A stretch of 64,000 nucleotides of DNA from Megalobrama amblycephala (lineage: Eukaryota > Chordata > Actinopteri > Cypriniformes > Xenocyprididae), in NCBI RefSeq assembly GCF_018812025.1, contig NC_063049.1, positions 37,291,947-37,355,946 on the forward strand. The letters are read 5' to 3'. Shown one piece after another: positions 22,831 to 40,220 of this stretch; position 1 is the stretch's first letter, and every line of letters starts with the position of its first letter. The position numbers and the translations under genes are program-made. The notes beneath the pieces are model-generated. The model worked only from the letters and a program-made list of their open reading frames with translations. It did not search any database and was not told the DNA's origin.

Positions 22831-23932
22831 CATTTGGTAAACTGCTCCATTTCACCTTGGTGCTGTCAAAGACATTCATTTGAGAACTGCTGCCCTAAGC
22901 GCTTGTTTGGCCTGTTGTCATTGTCTAGGGTAATATAGCATGTGTGAACGGTTAGGAATTGCAGTAAATAATGGCTTCCTCTATAAGGACGCTGTCAGAC
23001 TCAAAGAGTTGTACATTTTATTTTTATTTTTTTCTGGACAATGGCGAATGCGAAAGTTAAAGGCACAGAGCACGGAGCAGTTTGTGTCTTCTAGCAGGGA
23101 GTCAAGTACTTCAGATAGACACAAACTGTTTTATAATATCCAGATATCAGTGGCCATTTCTCAGGAGACAAATCAATATGCTTTCAAAAAAAGAACATAC
23201 ATCTTATGAAATGAAATGGAAAAATGCAAGCCAGGCAAAATAAAAGAGTCTCTCAGAAGTATCAGGGAATTTTTTTCACTCATGCACAAGAGATTTTTTG
23301 AATGCGATAAATAGAATCAGCAGCCATAAAACTAAATTGTTACATTTAGTTTTAGCCTGAACCAAAACCTTTTCACTTAGAAATTGCTAGCAAATTTCAC
23401 AAAAAAATTACAAAGAAAGGACAAGTACCACATTGAATTAAACAAGAAGAAAGACTGAAATTATATATATGGTATAATGCAAGTTTACCCACAATGCTCC
23501 AGAGCATAATTAATAAAACATTATATACAGCTGTAAGAGCCATACAGGGTGTCTGTATTTCATTAAGATATCATTAAGCAGACTGGAGGGTGCCAGACCT
23601 TTATAGGTGGTGAAAAACACAAACAAATAGAGCCTGTGGTAACGGTTTGCTAATGATTTGGATGAGGACGTGTTGTAGAGATCTCCAGTTTGTTACTACT
23701 GTAAAGGCAGAGCACAGATGAGGGGTGGAATTGAGTCAGTCAGAGGAACATTAGTGTTAGATTAGGTACAGAGTGCATCGAGCCTTGAGAAGATGGCACA
23801 CAGTGCAAGTTAATAGACTAAAAGAGGGTTTGTGTGCAGCAGATGCCAGACAAGCACACAAGGACAAACCCAGGTATTGAGTGTGATGATGAATGCATGT
23901 AGCTTTTTTTTTCATGTAGCCGACATGAAAAT

Positions 23933-24105
23933 TAAAGGTTCACTTCACTCAAAAATTACAATTCTGTAATTATTTAGTACAAAGCAATGGATTGTATGGA
24001 AAATGGTTGTATGAAGATGCTGCAATATATTTCTTTTTTACTCTACTGAAAACAGTATTGGCAAAAGAGTTTGGAAATATATAGGGATGAGTAAATAATG
24101 ACTTC
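23933..24105. repeat. Angel-like MITE, small and decayed
   Basis: The left end is TTAAAGGTTCACTTCACTC followed by AAAATTACAATTCTGTAAT. The right end is TTTGGAAATATATAGGGATG then AGTAAATAATGAC. Both ends match the family in inverted orientation. Confidence 0.55.
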
Positions 24106-24788
24106 AGCTCGTAAATGATAAAAAAACGCAGGCATTCATCGTACACTTAAATTTAACAGATCAACTTGAATGAACCTAATAGATCTTGCCTCAATGGAGG
24201 ATGTATCCAATAAGAAAAATCACAAATAAAATGTATTTAATATCACTGTTTTTCCTACACAGCAATCGGATTAAATGGAGAGCAATGGCGACTTGGCTCG
24301 AGTCTCTTGCTTCTTGCTTCTCTTTTTTTTCTCCTGAGAAAAAGACCCCTATAATCTCACAAGAAGAGATCTCAACAAATATACATACTACAAAAATCTC
24401 AAACAGTGCTCTGATTTTCCAAAATCAAAATGTTTTAATCACAATCAAATTAAGTCAAATATTTCTCATATTACCAAATTCACCCAAAAAGCCAGAGCAA
24501 TGGCATTTTTATGGAAGTGCAGTTATTTTGTTTCTGCAGTGAAAACTCTTCTCTCCAGAGAGCATAATTCTTTAGTGCATGTTCTAAATAATAATAATAA
24601 CAATAAATGCTAAAAATATTATTCTAATTCATTCTAATTTATTATTATTTAACAGATGAGAAGAAAGTAATAAATATATAAATGTATCATTATTATTTTA
24701 AATGTTTACATAATAATGATGAATGCTAAAAGATTATTATTATTATTAATTATAATTAACAGAGGAGGAAAAAGTAATAAATACATAA

Positions 24789-24815
24789 ATATTATTATTA
24801 TTATTATTATTATTA
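24789..24815. repeat. (TTA)n microsatellite
   Basis: Nine ATT/TTA units in a row. Confidence 0.85.
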
Positions 24816-26219
24816 GAAATGTTAAAAAATAATAACAATTTGCACATAAGAATTATGCACATTAAGACAAAGCATGTTAAGTTAGTAAACAGATTCAATC
24901 ATGATTTAATGTCAACTTTATGGAGGGCTGTAATCGAGTATGAGGTTGTTCTCATTAAAAGAACAGCTGTAGAGACAATGTAAAACTCACGCTGCCCTGC
25001 GAGTCAACAAACTAGCAAAATCAGAGGCGATCTGGTGTCTGACATGTCACGTTTCTGGAACACTCGGGGAAAACCCTTTAGGCTTTCCGATTTCACACTG
25101 TTCAGAATTAAACAATATTTTATTGTTTGCTCTCCGGGCATTAGATCAGGTTGACAACCATTACAAAGATTCCACTTGTGGAAGTTCACTTTTACCCAAT
25201 TTGTAGATTTATTCACTGCTGTCTTCACACTCTTGGACACATTACACGCTGGGAATCTCTGGAGCGGGACACAAATATTTCACTCAACATGGCTGGCCTC
25301 CTCTACTAGATCGTAAATCAAATAAGCTCACGAGACAATATAAAACCTGCTTTAGAGAGTCCAAATGAAAGATATTAGACACATTGCACTAATGAACTCC
25401 AGTGTGGATTGTGTACCTCAACAGGAGAGCCCAATCCCAGGATCACTCGGTTCTGTCGCTGGCTCTAACAGGATTCTTCTGCACATTAGACATCAAAACA
25501 CGTTGGAATGTGAACCGCCTGTTCTGTCTCAAACCCGGTCCTCTTTAATTTCTTTCAGCCCTCCCCTCGGGTCTGTCTCTCTAGCTATCTTTATCTCTCA
25601 CTATCCTGTTCATTTGACCCTTCCAAGTCCTTCACCTTCCTTTGTTTCTTCTTAAATGTCTTTTATGCTAGGACTTCCGAGGAGGACCTTATCAAAGCCA
25701 GGGCCAATCTCGCTGTGAGAGCTCCTTCTCATGCCAGTAGAGTACTGATTGAATTACCGCCCGGGTACTGGATGTTTGTCATCGCCATCTGAGCTGCAGG
25801 ACTGGAATGATCACTCGTGTCAGGTGTGGCACAACTGCTTAATCCTGCTGTGATTTCTTCAGGCTAGGGCCAGGGCGAAATACAATCCCAATCATACCCC
25901 TCAGGCTGTGGAAACATGGGGCATGAGAATAGAAAAGGCATACAAGGAGAAATCGACAGTTTGCGGAATTGCCATGGCTGTGTGAAATTGTCTATTGATG
26001 AATATTCTTTTTTGTGTGTGTGCAAGATTTGGGTGTTCACTGACATTTCAAGGGGGTCATATCATGCATTTTTAATCATTAATTTCCCCCCCTGAAATAC
26101 TGTAAACTTACAATAATACTTACAAGAAGAGATCTCAACAATGTCTCAAACTGTGCACTGACTGCCAAGATTTAAGTCTACAAGTCAAAGAATCAAGTCA
26201 AATAACAAAAGATCAAGAC

Positions 26220-27614
26220 TAGTGTTGTCAAAAATATCAATATTTCAATATGTATCGATACTGAAATATCTGAAACGATTTTGAATATTCCTTTCTGCAG
26301 TAACGATACACAGATACCAGATGAGCTTTCTTGCTCTCCTCTGTGAATTTCGCACAGGATTGCCCATAATTCTACTCATTCCCACAGATTTCGCGCTCAC
26401 ATCCGAAGAGCCGCCTCTGACATACAAGTGCCAAAATGAGCTTTTTCATGGCTTATTACACTCAGAAACAATGCCACAATGCCCATCTTGATGAGTATTA
26501 ACGTAAACACAGCTGTAAACAGTTCAGGAAGAACATGTAATGGTATTTTGGATCCGTGCTAGCGTCAGGTCTTAAAGGGACAGCAGCCTAATAATCGTGC
26601 CACTCTCTATAGCCGCGCTTCCTTAACAGATTAGCGCAAAACTTTTGCGATATTTTCTAAATATCGATTAAAAAACTATTACGAAATAACGGCGTTTCCA
26701 TTAACCGATGTTAAGTGACTAAAATGTCTTTTTTTCTTCTCGCAATAAGTCATTCCAAAAATCATGGCAACGGATGTTGGTAGGTTTACGTATATCTGAG
26801 CCACTGCACTAGCCATTATTTGTAATCAAAAGAGATGTAGGCATGTTATCCAAGCATTAAAGAAGGAAGTAGAGGGATGTAGTCCAAACTGGCCGTTCGA
26901 TGTAGGCGACTTCTGTTAAAAAAAATATCTCGCTTGGCATTGAACTTTGAGCTTTAAAATTTTACAGATTTTATTTATACTCTAACAACATTACACACTA
27001 ACTTAAGTTTGAAACATGGGATCACGAAGAACGGGACCTTTAATTGATTAATCTGTATTTAATTTTTACAATGAAGATTATCCAACATTACTTTACATTT
27101 GATTACTTTGTATCTTTATTCAGTTTCTTACCTGAATACTACTGTTAGACCTACTTGAAAAAAAATAAAGCAGTCCATTTCATTTGTATCTTTATTCTAT
27201 TGTATTTATTTGTGCTAATAATTTGTCTATTTGTTCTTATTTTATTACTGTTTACTTGTCTTTTAAAATTCAATTTACCATTTGAAATCAAGCTTCCTTG
27301 TGCTGTGTCTAAGCTATTCAACAAAATTTCTCCATTGTAAAAACAAATACAATTGAGTTAGCAAATATTTGTGAGATAATTGTAATGGTAATTGATCACC
27401 GTTTATATAGGAAAAAGTTTAAAAGCTTTATCTTATAAAGTGATCTCTTCAGAAGAAATTTTTGATTGCCTAGACTTTCAATAGATGGACAAAAATATCT
27501 ATATGACAGTACATGCAGCGCTTTTTCCTCCATGATATCGAAAATGGTACCGAATATCGATACTTTTCAAGGTATCATATCAAAGTTAGAAATTCCAATA
27601 TTGTGACAACATTA
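26220..27614. mobile_element. Non-autonomous hAT element, 1395 bp
   Basis: Ends are TAGTGTTGTCAAAA (26220) and TTGTGACAACATTA (to 27614), inverted with two mismatches. A perfect 8-bp target duplication ATCAAGAC lies at 26212-26219 and 27615-27622. Subterminal words around ATATCGATACT occur at both ends, as expected for hAT transposase binding sites. The interior includes an Angel-like segment near 27380-27490. There is no intact transposase. The same termini occur on the MITE at 46186-46640. Confidence 0.85.
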
Positions 27615-27622
27615 ATCAAGAC

Positions 27623-31484
<3,862 letters not shown>

Positions 31485-32352
31485 CATTAAAAGGAACAGC
31501 CAAAAATGAACATTTTGTCATCATTTACTCCAAATCTGTATGACTTTCTTTCTTCTGTGGAGCACAAAAGGGAAATGTTTTGTTCATGCTTATATTCAAA
31601 GAGGTTAAAAAAAAAGCATTAAAGTGCCCCCATTATGCTTTTTTCGGATATTACTTTTTATGTAGTGTGTAATATAGCTGTTTGTGAATGTAAAAGGTCT
31701 GCAAAGTTCATGATAAATGGAGTTATTGTCTGCCAAAAGAAAGAAACTATTCAGAACTGCCTGAAACGAGTGGTCAATAACACAAATTTGCATAATGCCA
31801 GCCTATTTATTGGCTGCCCAAGAACAACGTTTAGTTTGACCTGCCCTCAAACACTGCAGTTGTAGCTGTCGCCTGGAAGAGTTCATGTTGAAATGGTGAG
31901 AAGACACTGTTTTCTGCGCTGCAAAAGCAAATCCACTTTGCATGCACTTCCAAAGGATGAGCAATCAGTCTCGAATTGATACTGTAAAACCGACACCTGA
32001 AATTTAGATATGGTAATGGGAGTTTCATTTCATAACAGACTGGGCCATTTGACCAATCAGAGCAGAGTAGGCTCTCGGAAACGAGGGGTTTAGAGAGACC
32101 AAATACTTTATTGAACCGTTTTGGACATTGTGAGGAAAGAGGTGATGCTGCAATGTATATTAGGAGAAAATTAATTGAGAATATTAAGTTTTTTGACCTT
32201 GGATGCATGTAAACCTATCGTATGAGACCTCCAAAATAAAATAAGGAGCCTTTAAAATAGCACAATTGGGGCATTTTGAAGTATCATAAAAGTCTATGAC
32301 TTCTGAAATGGTGACAATAGTTTCATTTTTGGCTAAACTATCCCTTTAAGAC
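31485..32352. repeat. Angel-like MITE with a nested insertion
   Basis: The left arm carries AAAAGGAACAGCCAAAAATG and CATCATTTACTCCAAATCTG. The right arm is TTCATTTTTGGCTAAACTAT followed by CCCTTTAAG. The interior is occupied by the element at 31621-32277. Confidence 0.65.
31621..32277. mobile_element. Nested MITE with AAAGTGCCCC ends
   Basis: The left end AAAGTGCCCCCATTATGCTT and the right end AGCACAATTGGGGCATTTT are inverted copies with few mismatches. The element sits inside an Angel-like MITE. The flanks do not give a clear duplication. The interior has no transposase. It is a widespread cyprinid family by memory. Confidence 0.6.
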
Positions 32353-35300
32353 CTGACACTATTGTGCCTTTATAACAGCAAATCATGGGAACGTTAATGA
32401 TACACCACAAAAGCATAATCATACACTAAGTGAATTCATGTTTATGTTGCAGAGCCACAAAAAAAAAAAAAAAATCAATCGCAGTGGACGGACACATTCC
32501 CAGGAGAGTCAGATGTTTCATTAGACTAATGGTCCAATAATTACTTCCCACTTGAATCCAGCAAGTTGCAGGAAGGTTTGGAGACCAAAAAGCAAGAGAT
32601 GGAAAACAGGTGCCGATTTGGTGGGCTTTTGTCTTCTTTTTCTATTACCATCTCCCAATTCTTCAGCTAACCCAATCCATGTGTAACACTTATTGGAAGG
32701 ATGAAAATGAGGTTTGACGTGAGGCTTGGAAATGTGATCCAGAGCCAAAAGGTACAATTCTCTGAACTCCAGAGTCCAGCTGCAGGTTTTCACCATGACA
32801 TCATCTCCAAATAACATCGTTTTAGGAAAATTGATTCCAGATAACCCTTGGAGTGAGTTTCCAAGGGAAACCACAACTATTGACTTTCTCTTGTGGACTT
32901 TGATTGGAATTTACATCCAAGAATTTATTATACACCTCTCCAGCATTCCAAAGAGTCAACCACTTATTCTCAGAAACATTCAGGATTTCCAGAGAATTTA
33001 AAACTGGATTAAGGGTCAGGCAACTCTTTTTGAGGGGTTTACCAGTGGCAAACCTAGCTCACTTGGTTCCCTAGACAAAACTAAAGACTTTACTAACACT
33101 TTTTAATATCCTTGCAGTTTATTCCTGTCACCATCTGTGACTGATATACGTGATGTAGTTCCAATCCTTTTTAAATGTCTTTCTTCTGTGGAACACAAAG
33201 ATTATATTTCAAAAAATAACAATGAAAGTCAATTGTTTGGACCTCATTGTGAACTATCCCTTTGAGAAGAAGCCTAGTCTAGTCATGCGTCCTAAGTTTG
33301 AATGGACATAACTCTTCTGTTTAGGCTGATGAGGTTTTATATGCCATCCAAAAAAAACTAGTCATGTATCTACATTTGCAAGACTGGCTATCATGCAGAA
33401 AGCTCATGCAAAATGGTATTACTCTGGAAGAACTCAAGCTCTGGTTCACTGAACTGCAACTTCAGGCTACATTCAAATTCACCATAGGGAATCTGAAGTC
33501 GACACAGTCTGACAGCGAGAGACTCTAGATGCTCAGATGGCGCTTAACTCATTTTGGATGGCCACTCCTGGTAAGCAGTATCAAAAAGAAGCAGAATATG
33601 CAAGTTCTCATATGAATTGAGATGGTCTCAATAGACATTTATACAGTAATTTTGCAGGTTATAAATATCCTCTCTTCCTGCCTCCAGTCTTCATGCATTC
33701 AACACGCACTACACAGAGGAACTTAAAATGTTTGCATACATTACAGTCTGCATATACATGATTAAGTCAGAAAATGAATTATGAATTATGAATTATATAT
33801 ATACACACATATAGATGAAGCGAATGGGTTTTTGTAAGAAAAATATCCATATTTATAACTTTATAAACTATAATCACTGGGTGTATGTACGTTTATGAGT
33901 CGAGTTACGGCAGAAGAGTGACCTCTGACCCAACGTATGACATAGGACGTATGACGTGAGAATTGGGTGAGAATTGACGAATGTGGTAGCGCAGAGGAGA
34001 GAGCAAGATGAAGGTCACAAATTAGAAGTTTAAAACAATAAGTTTTAAAGAAAAATGTTGGAGGATTTTGATATGAGAAGAGGAGCTACGTCCTACTTCG
34101 AGACAGAGGTCACCCTTCCAAACTCAACTCTCTCATGAACGTGCGTATGGCTGTTGCCGGAATACAGATATTTTTCCTACAAAAAACAATCGCTTCACTT
34201 CAGAAGGCATTCATTAACCCACTGGAGTTGTATGGATTACTTTTATGTTAGATGCACGTGCTTTTCGGAGCGTCAAAAATTCAATGTCATTAGAAAACTG
34301 AGAAAAGCCAGGATATTAAAGGGATAGTTTATAGAGTTAAATCTGTGTTTATCTGTGTGCCAAAGAAGAACTTTTATTTTAGATATTTATTTAAAAGAAG
34401 CCTTCTTAAGTGTCATATGTTATTATATCATCACGCTTAACACTGAGAATTTGAATAATTATTTGTGATGATCAGGTTCTAAATCAGGGAATATCATAGG
34501 TTTGGGAAGTTGGCAGGTGGATGATTTATTTTTAACAGCGGATTTTGGTGATGTTAGAGCTGATCCGCACATCTCTAGCGCACAAGCCCTATAGAGTCCC
34601 CTTTAAAGTTCAGGTACAAGATTCTTTCTTTGTTCAGTTTGCACACTGAACATGGGTTGGAACTTTTAATTTTGAACTCTCAAAGTGCACAAGATTAATG
34701 AATTTATCTTTAAAATGTACACATTTTCTTACAGGGGAGCATGCCCCACCACAGATACAACCACCACTGCATGATAGTTTTCTCAAAATATAAATCTTTT
34801 TCTCTTAATCAGGATTTTACCACCTCCGCCTAATTTTGAGCCAGGAAAATCCCTGAGCACATATATATAAAAAAAACAAATATCAGTTCCAACACTAAAT
34901 ATATCTTAATAATAATATGATAACAGAGGTTATATAAAGAGACAGTAAGTTTTATGAATAGACTCACTCTATTGTGTCTGATCAGCTGAAGATAAAGGCT
35001 GTCAATCCTTAACAGCTGAGCTGCCCATTATTCAAAGCAGCTGGTCAGGCAGCAAAATCCTTTATTAACTTAACACAAAAAAGACATTATCATCCATTCA
35101 CATCTATTTCTGAAATTAAGCCTTTCAAATTGAATGCATCCAATTTAAGAACATGAATATCCTTTCTTTGCATCTGAGTTTTATCACTGTCTCTTGAGGA
35201 TGAAAGTGAAAGAAACTCATTAACAAAAGAGGTTCATTTCTCACAGTGATTTTAACAGGAACCATTACTGCTGCGGCACCAATCCAATATTCATCCTAAA

Positions 35301-38300
35301 CTTTTGTTGGAGGATTACGACTAAAGTTTGACTTTCATAAGATTAACTAGTCCAGTAGTGAAAACTGTTTAACTTGGAACGTATCTCAGATTTCAGTTCC
35401 AGGTTTTGGATTCTAAACAAAGGTTTTAAGCATAATAGGATTGCAGGGGTAAGCAGTGCGTCATCAAAGCACACTTGAACAATGCTTTAGAGAGGAAAAT
35501 GAATTACATGAGCCAAGACTTACATAACAGCATGCTAAATGAGAGAGAATGAGCTCTCCATGATCATAACACACATTTTGACTCCTGAAAGGGATGCAGA
35601 CAATTGCTGAGAGCTTAATTAGTTCAGCAAGCCAACACAACTACTGAAAATCCCCACAAATCAGAGAAATCTTGTGAAAATGTTTAGAAAAAAAAAAATA
35701 AAAAATACAAGTCATACATGAAGTCATACAAATTGCATGTTAATTAATCATGCAAGAACTGAAATTATAGCATGTGACACTGCAGGGCACTGCGGAAACA
35801 GCTTGAAACGTGTCAAGTAGGACTGAAGCCATAAGGGCAAATATGACAAATACACACATAATCACAGCTAGTTCAATCACCCATTCAAAGTGACTGAAAT
35901 AACATTTGAAATTAATATGAATATATATACATAATAAAAGTAGATTTGCCAGCCTTGCTACTGATTTGAACTTGCCTTATCCATTATATGCTTATGCATC
36001 AGTATAGCACTCAAGGAGAGACGATTTACAAATCGTGTTTACCTGAAGCAACATCTGAAACTCTAAGATTTCAGTAAATGTTGAAGTGTTTCTTTAAAGC
36101 ATCGTTTCAAGAACACTGACGTCACAAAACTAGACTACTGCGAGGAGCTTTCAGACAACGTCAAGGATTTTATTTATCATGGCCACTGTAGCCTCTTCAC
36201 AAAGGAGACAAGCTGAACGCCATGCTAACACAGGCTTTGAAATGACATGAATCAAATGTGTTTCTCTAATCCAAGGGCATCACAAGCTCTTTCAGGCATC
36301 TCGTACAGTAAAAACTGACACAGTAATGGCTCGCATATGGCGGAGGTCCTTTTTGACCGAAAACAAACCACACAAAAGCTTGGCAAAGTGCATGTGAATG
36401 AACCACCAGCTGTTTCTCACCATAATTCCACTATCGGGCATCAAGAGAAGACATTTGTGGTGAGGATGAAGCCATAATGCCCATAATAAAATGCAGAGAG
36501 GATGTTCATCACAAGCAGGTCTCAACCTCCATGCTGTGGTGGAAAGAGTCATGTCAGATTTAACAGTTTATTAAGTCTTCAAATAGCACAAAACCAACAT
36601 TGCAGTGTCACTGTGATATATGCTGCCCTCACATGCTATCAGAATTATTCTGGTTAAAAATCAGACGTGAATGAAGTCGTATTTACACTAGGAAGCTTGG
36701 GGATCATTTTGATACCCAAGTTCCCAAGTCGGACATGCCATAAACTTTAAACATGGCAGAATTCTTTTTTAAATTCATGTGCCCACATAAAACAAATGAA
36801 CTCCCTCTTGGAGCGTCGTCTCTTCTCTTCTCGACTTGTCTCGGCACGAGTGCAGGACAACCTGTCATGAGATCACAGCAATAGCAAACCACCATGATCC
36901 AATGATCCAATCAATTCCTGATGGAAAAAACAATTTTTTTTTTTTTTTGTTCAAGGAGCCGTTTCACCCAGATATAGGGAATAAAAGACTACTGAAACTT
37001 CTGTTTCATGCCGACTTTAAATGTCTTTCTCAGTCAAACTAAATAGAGATATTGAATTATAAAACTAATAGTTCTGGTTCTGCAATCTGATTCACATACA
37101 GAAAATCAAACCGGTTTATTCTGACACCTTATAATAACCTCTGGTTAACCAACAGTGTCTTTTACCACATTGCTGTTGCCGCCATGCCACCATTTAGTAC
37201 AGTGATTTTACCACAGTTAAGTGGATTTTGGTGTATTTGTGGTAAAAATCACTATAATGTATGGCCTCAAGTGGCTTATTGCTTTATACACGACCAGAAA
37301 AGAATCTGTGATCATCAAACATATCTGTAAATTCGTAATAATCAAAAGACCACTATATTTGCTCACTTTTATAATGAATGGTGGAAATCTAGATCGGTAC
37401 TCCAAGGGTTATGTGCATGTGTGCAAGTGTCCAAATCAATTAACATCAGCTGTGATTTGAGACAACTGACATTGCATGCAGAGCGGCTCAGAGTAATGCA
37501 GCAGTAATACTGGTGCGGCATCTGTGTTTGCCGACTATCAATGATGAAATCTTAATTGCTGCAGCACTACTTGAAGGTGATGAAGTAACAACATTAGAAA
37601 TAGTTTTCTCCAGAGACTCTGCAGATGAAAGGACAGAGATATGCGCTGACAGGGGCCTCGTAGGACTGTGTGGCAAACAGAACACAGCGAAAACAGAAGA
37701 GCCTTGTAGCAATTCGACATGCTGGGAAAACCATATCTCGCCATTATTTTTTAAATTGAGGATATGTGAAATCAAGTGACTTCAATTGATGAGGCTAATC
37801 CAATTTAATGAAAAGGTGGATGAAAGCTGCTGGGAAAATAAATGGAAATAGAAACTTGAAGTGAAAAAATCAAAGGAACATTTTTACTTGAGCCGATATT
37901 GGATGGGGGGCGTTAAATGAACACTGCTTTCATGATGCTTCTTAACTACTGCATATTTACTTTTTTTCCCTGCAACATTAATGGCTATTGACTCACATTT
38001 TATCTCATGGCCAGTGTGCTTTTTATGATATTTCTTCTTACAACTGCTGATAAGATGAAAAGAAGCAATTATAGTGGAAATAAATCATATGAATGAGTCT
38101 ACGAAAAGGTCATGGGAAAAAACTGCCCAGCTTGAAGCTAGAACATTTGAATTTGCTTCACACAAAACAGCTGAAATTCATCTCTATCAGCTCACTCTAT
38201 ATTCCTTTTCCCCGCAGATTAAGTCAAGAAAACAGTCCTCCATATCTACTGGTAATGAGTACTTTTCTCTTGAAGATTCATGGGCCAGACAGAAAACAAA

Positions 38301-38573
38301 TTAAAGAAGAACAAAAAGGGATAAAAACACCTGTCATTGTCCTTTTAAAACCAATCTCTCTGAACCTTTAAAAAGAGCAATTCTCTCCAAAAGCGGCATC
38401 CTGGGTGAACCACATCTTGTTTGTATTTCACAAGACTATGAATATAGAACAGAAGCCATTCAGACTATATTATTTTTAGTTTTACTTTTATGGACCAATA
38501 TTTTTGTTTAAATAGCTGATAACCAATATCCATAAACAACATATTATTTAACAAATTATTATTATCATTATTA
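32353..38573. other. Long intronic stretch, few recognised features
   Basis: An Angel-like internal fragment lies at about 33172-33266, ending GTGAACTATCCCTTTGAG. Another repeat fragment lies at about 33805-34290, with GATGAAGCGAATGGGTTTTT and ACAATCGCTTCACTTCAGAA in opposite orientation near its two ends. The rest has no repeat termini and no splice-flanked coding frame. Confidence 0.35.
33805..34290. repeat. Inverted-repeat element fragment
   Basis: The word GAAGCGAATGGGTTTTTGTA at 33817 is matched in reverse complement by ACAAAAAACAATCGCTTCAC at about 34180. This gives a roughly 380-bp palindromic body of the same general family as the Angel-like internal region. Outer termini were not seen. 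Confidence 0.45.
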
Positions 38574-38575
38574 TA

Positions 38576-39418
38576 CACTGCCCGGCCAAAAAATAAATAA
38601 ATTGCTGTTTGGATATAAAGAACCACATCATGGCCATATTCCATGATGACAATGTTAAGATTAATCAGACTCAAATTGTGAAAGAATGGTTGGGAGGGAG
38701 CATGAAGAATCATTTTCACACATGAATTGGCACCTCTGAGTCCAGACCTTAAAATTCATTGAAAGTCTTTGGGATGTGCTGAAGTAGACTTACAGAGTGC
38801 TCGACTCTTGCGTTGTTAGTACAAGATCTTGACCAAAAATTGATGCACCACTTGATGGAAATAACATCACATAATTTATTTCCATCAAGAGGTGCATTAT
38901 TTTTTTGGCACGATCTTGTATTTGTCACGGGTGGCTATAACAAGGAAGCACATGGAGCAGGGATAAATAAATACACAAGAACTACTGAGTTAATTCATTA
39001 GAAAACATGTGAACTGAATACATCAATCAAAGGCACAAACTGACACACACTGGGAAACTGGGTCAACTTTGAATGACAAAACTGAACATAAACCTGAGAG
39101 TATTGACAATGCAAGAGTCGAGCACTCTGTAAAGTCTCCTTCAGCACATCCCAAAGACTTTCAATGAATTTAAGGTCTGGACTCAGAGTTGCCAATTTAT
39201 GTGTGAAAATGATTCTTCATGCTCCCTCCCAACCATTCTTTCACAATTTGAGCAATTTTTTAGAAATCAAAAGCTACACACTCCATGAATTAGGGTTAGA
39301 AGAACTGTTGCCAAACATATAACATGCTAGAAACATAATAATCACTGCAATAATGATCCAGTCATAGACTCTGCATTTGCCTATTTAAATCCAAAAAGCG
39401 ACTTTTGGCTGGGCAGTG
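38576..39418. mobile_element. Fold-back Tc1/mariner element
   Basis: Ends are CACTGCCCGGCCAAAA and its inverse with one mismatch (to 39418). Each is flanked by TA (38574-38575, 39419-39420), the Tc1 target duplication. Unusually, both arms carry the same part of a Tc1 transposase in opposite orientation. The minus strand at about 39108-39190 encodes SPDLKFIESLWDVLKETL, the conserved region around the last acidic residue of the DDE domain. The plus strand at about 38735-38810 has the same segment with a 1-base frameshift. The arms meet in a palindrome near 38860-38930. An extra unrelated segment of about 165 bp (38935-39098) interrupts the right arm. No functional transposase is possible. Confidence 0.8.
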
Positions 39419-39767
39419 TATATTAATATTAGTGCAATTATACATAATGGTCGCAAGTTTATTGTCGTCTTTGTTTTGAGTTACACTACCGTTCAAAAAC
39501 AGTAAAGATATTTATAATTCAGCCCTGGATGAAAAAAAAAGTATAATTGCTTTCAAAAATTATTAACAAGAACTAGGGCTGTCAAAAAAATTCGAATTTC
39601 GAATATTCGTCGAATTTAAAAAAAAAAGGCACATTCGAATGTAAAACCCGTGCATTCGAATTTTTGCAGTGTCAAGAGGAGCGCAAGCCATGATGACGTA
39701 ACTGACGCGGCTTGTTTATGTTACCCAGTACAGCGCGGTGCAGGGTGCATTAATGTGATAAATATAA

Positions 39768-40220
39768 TGGAGGAGTCAAAAAGTGAGCGCGCTGATGTTG
39801 ACGCAAGAAAAAAAGACTGCGCTGTCTGCTATGGCCAACCAGTTCGACGGCATATGCAGTCAGACCCTAAGCAGTGCTGAAGAAGGCACCAGGCCTTTGG
39901 AGCAGATGGATATGTATGAAAGAGAAGCTACGCTACCTGCTGACGAAAACCATCATAGTTGGTGGCAAAAACCGTGCAGTATGTTTGTTTCCACACATTG
40001 CGCAGCTGGCAAAGACATATTTGACCATACCTGCCACATCGGTCAGGGGTGCGTTTCCGAAAGCGAACTATGGTCGCAAATTCCGTCGTTACCAAGAGAG
40101 TTCAGTGGGACTTACGGCCATAGTTGACTAACGATGCTTTCGGGAAACACACCCCCAGAGCTGAGCGCGTGTTTTCATCAGCTGGAAACATTGTCCAAGA
40201 AAAAAAAAAAAAACATCTTC
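39768..40220 (+). pseudogene. hAT transposase remnant with C-terminal dimerisation region
   Basis: A short N-terminal piece starts at ATG 39768 (MEESKSERADVD). A large internal deletion and frame changes follow. In a second frame, at about 39892-39970, the residues LEQMDMYEREATLPADENHH precede SWW. In a third frame FPHIAQLAKTYLTIPATSV appears (about 39990-40044). After the 109-bp insertion the motif ERVFSSAGNIV follows at about 40163. The order WW, LA.LA..YL.IPATS, ERVFS.AG is the hallmark of the hAT C-terminal dimerisation domain. The catalytic core is missing, so this copy is inactive. Confidence 0.8.
40047..40155. mobile_element. 109-bp palindromic MITE inside the hAT transposase
   Basis: The ends GGGTGCGTTTCCGAAAGC and GCTTTCGGGAAACACACCCC are inverted copies with small differences. 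The insert is flanked by CAG at 40044-40046 and 40156-40158. Removing the insert and one CAG copy restores an uninterrupted reading frame between the IPATSV and ERVFSSAG motifs. That fixes the boundaries and shows insertion after the hAT element had its coding sequence. The 3-bp duplication fits PIF/Harbinger-type movement, but CAG is not its usual target, so the superfamily is left open. Confidence 0.75.

Larger units (their letters stand above)
22831..26219. other. Intronic DNA with minor repeats
   Basis: No exon was recognised. It includes an Angel-like fragment at 23933-24105 and (TTA)n at 24789-24815. From about 25000 to 25850 it is less AT-rich and free of recognised repeats. Confidence 0.35.
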
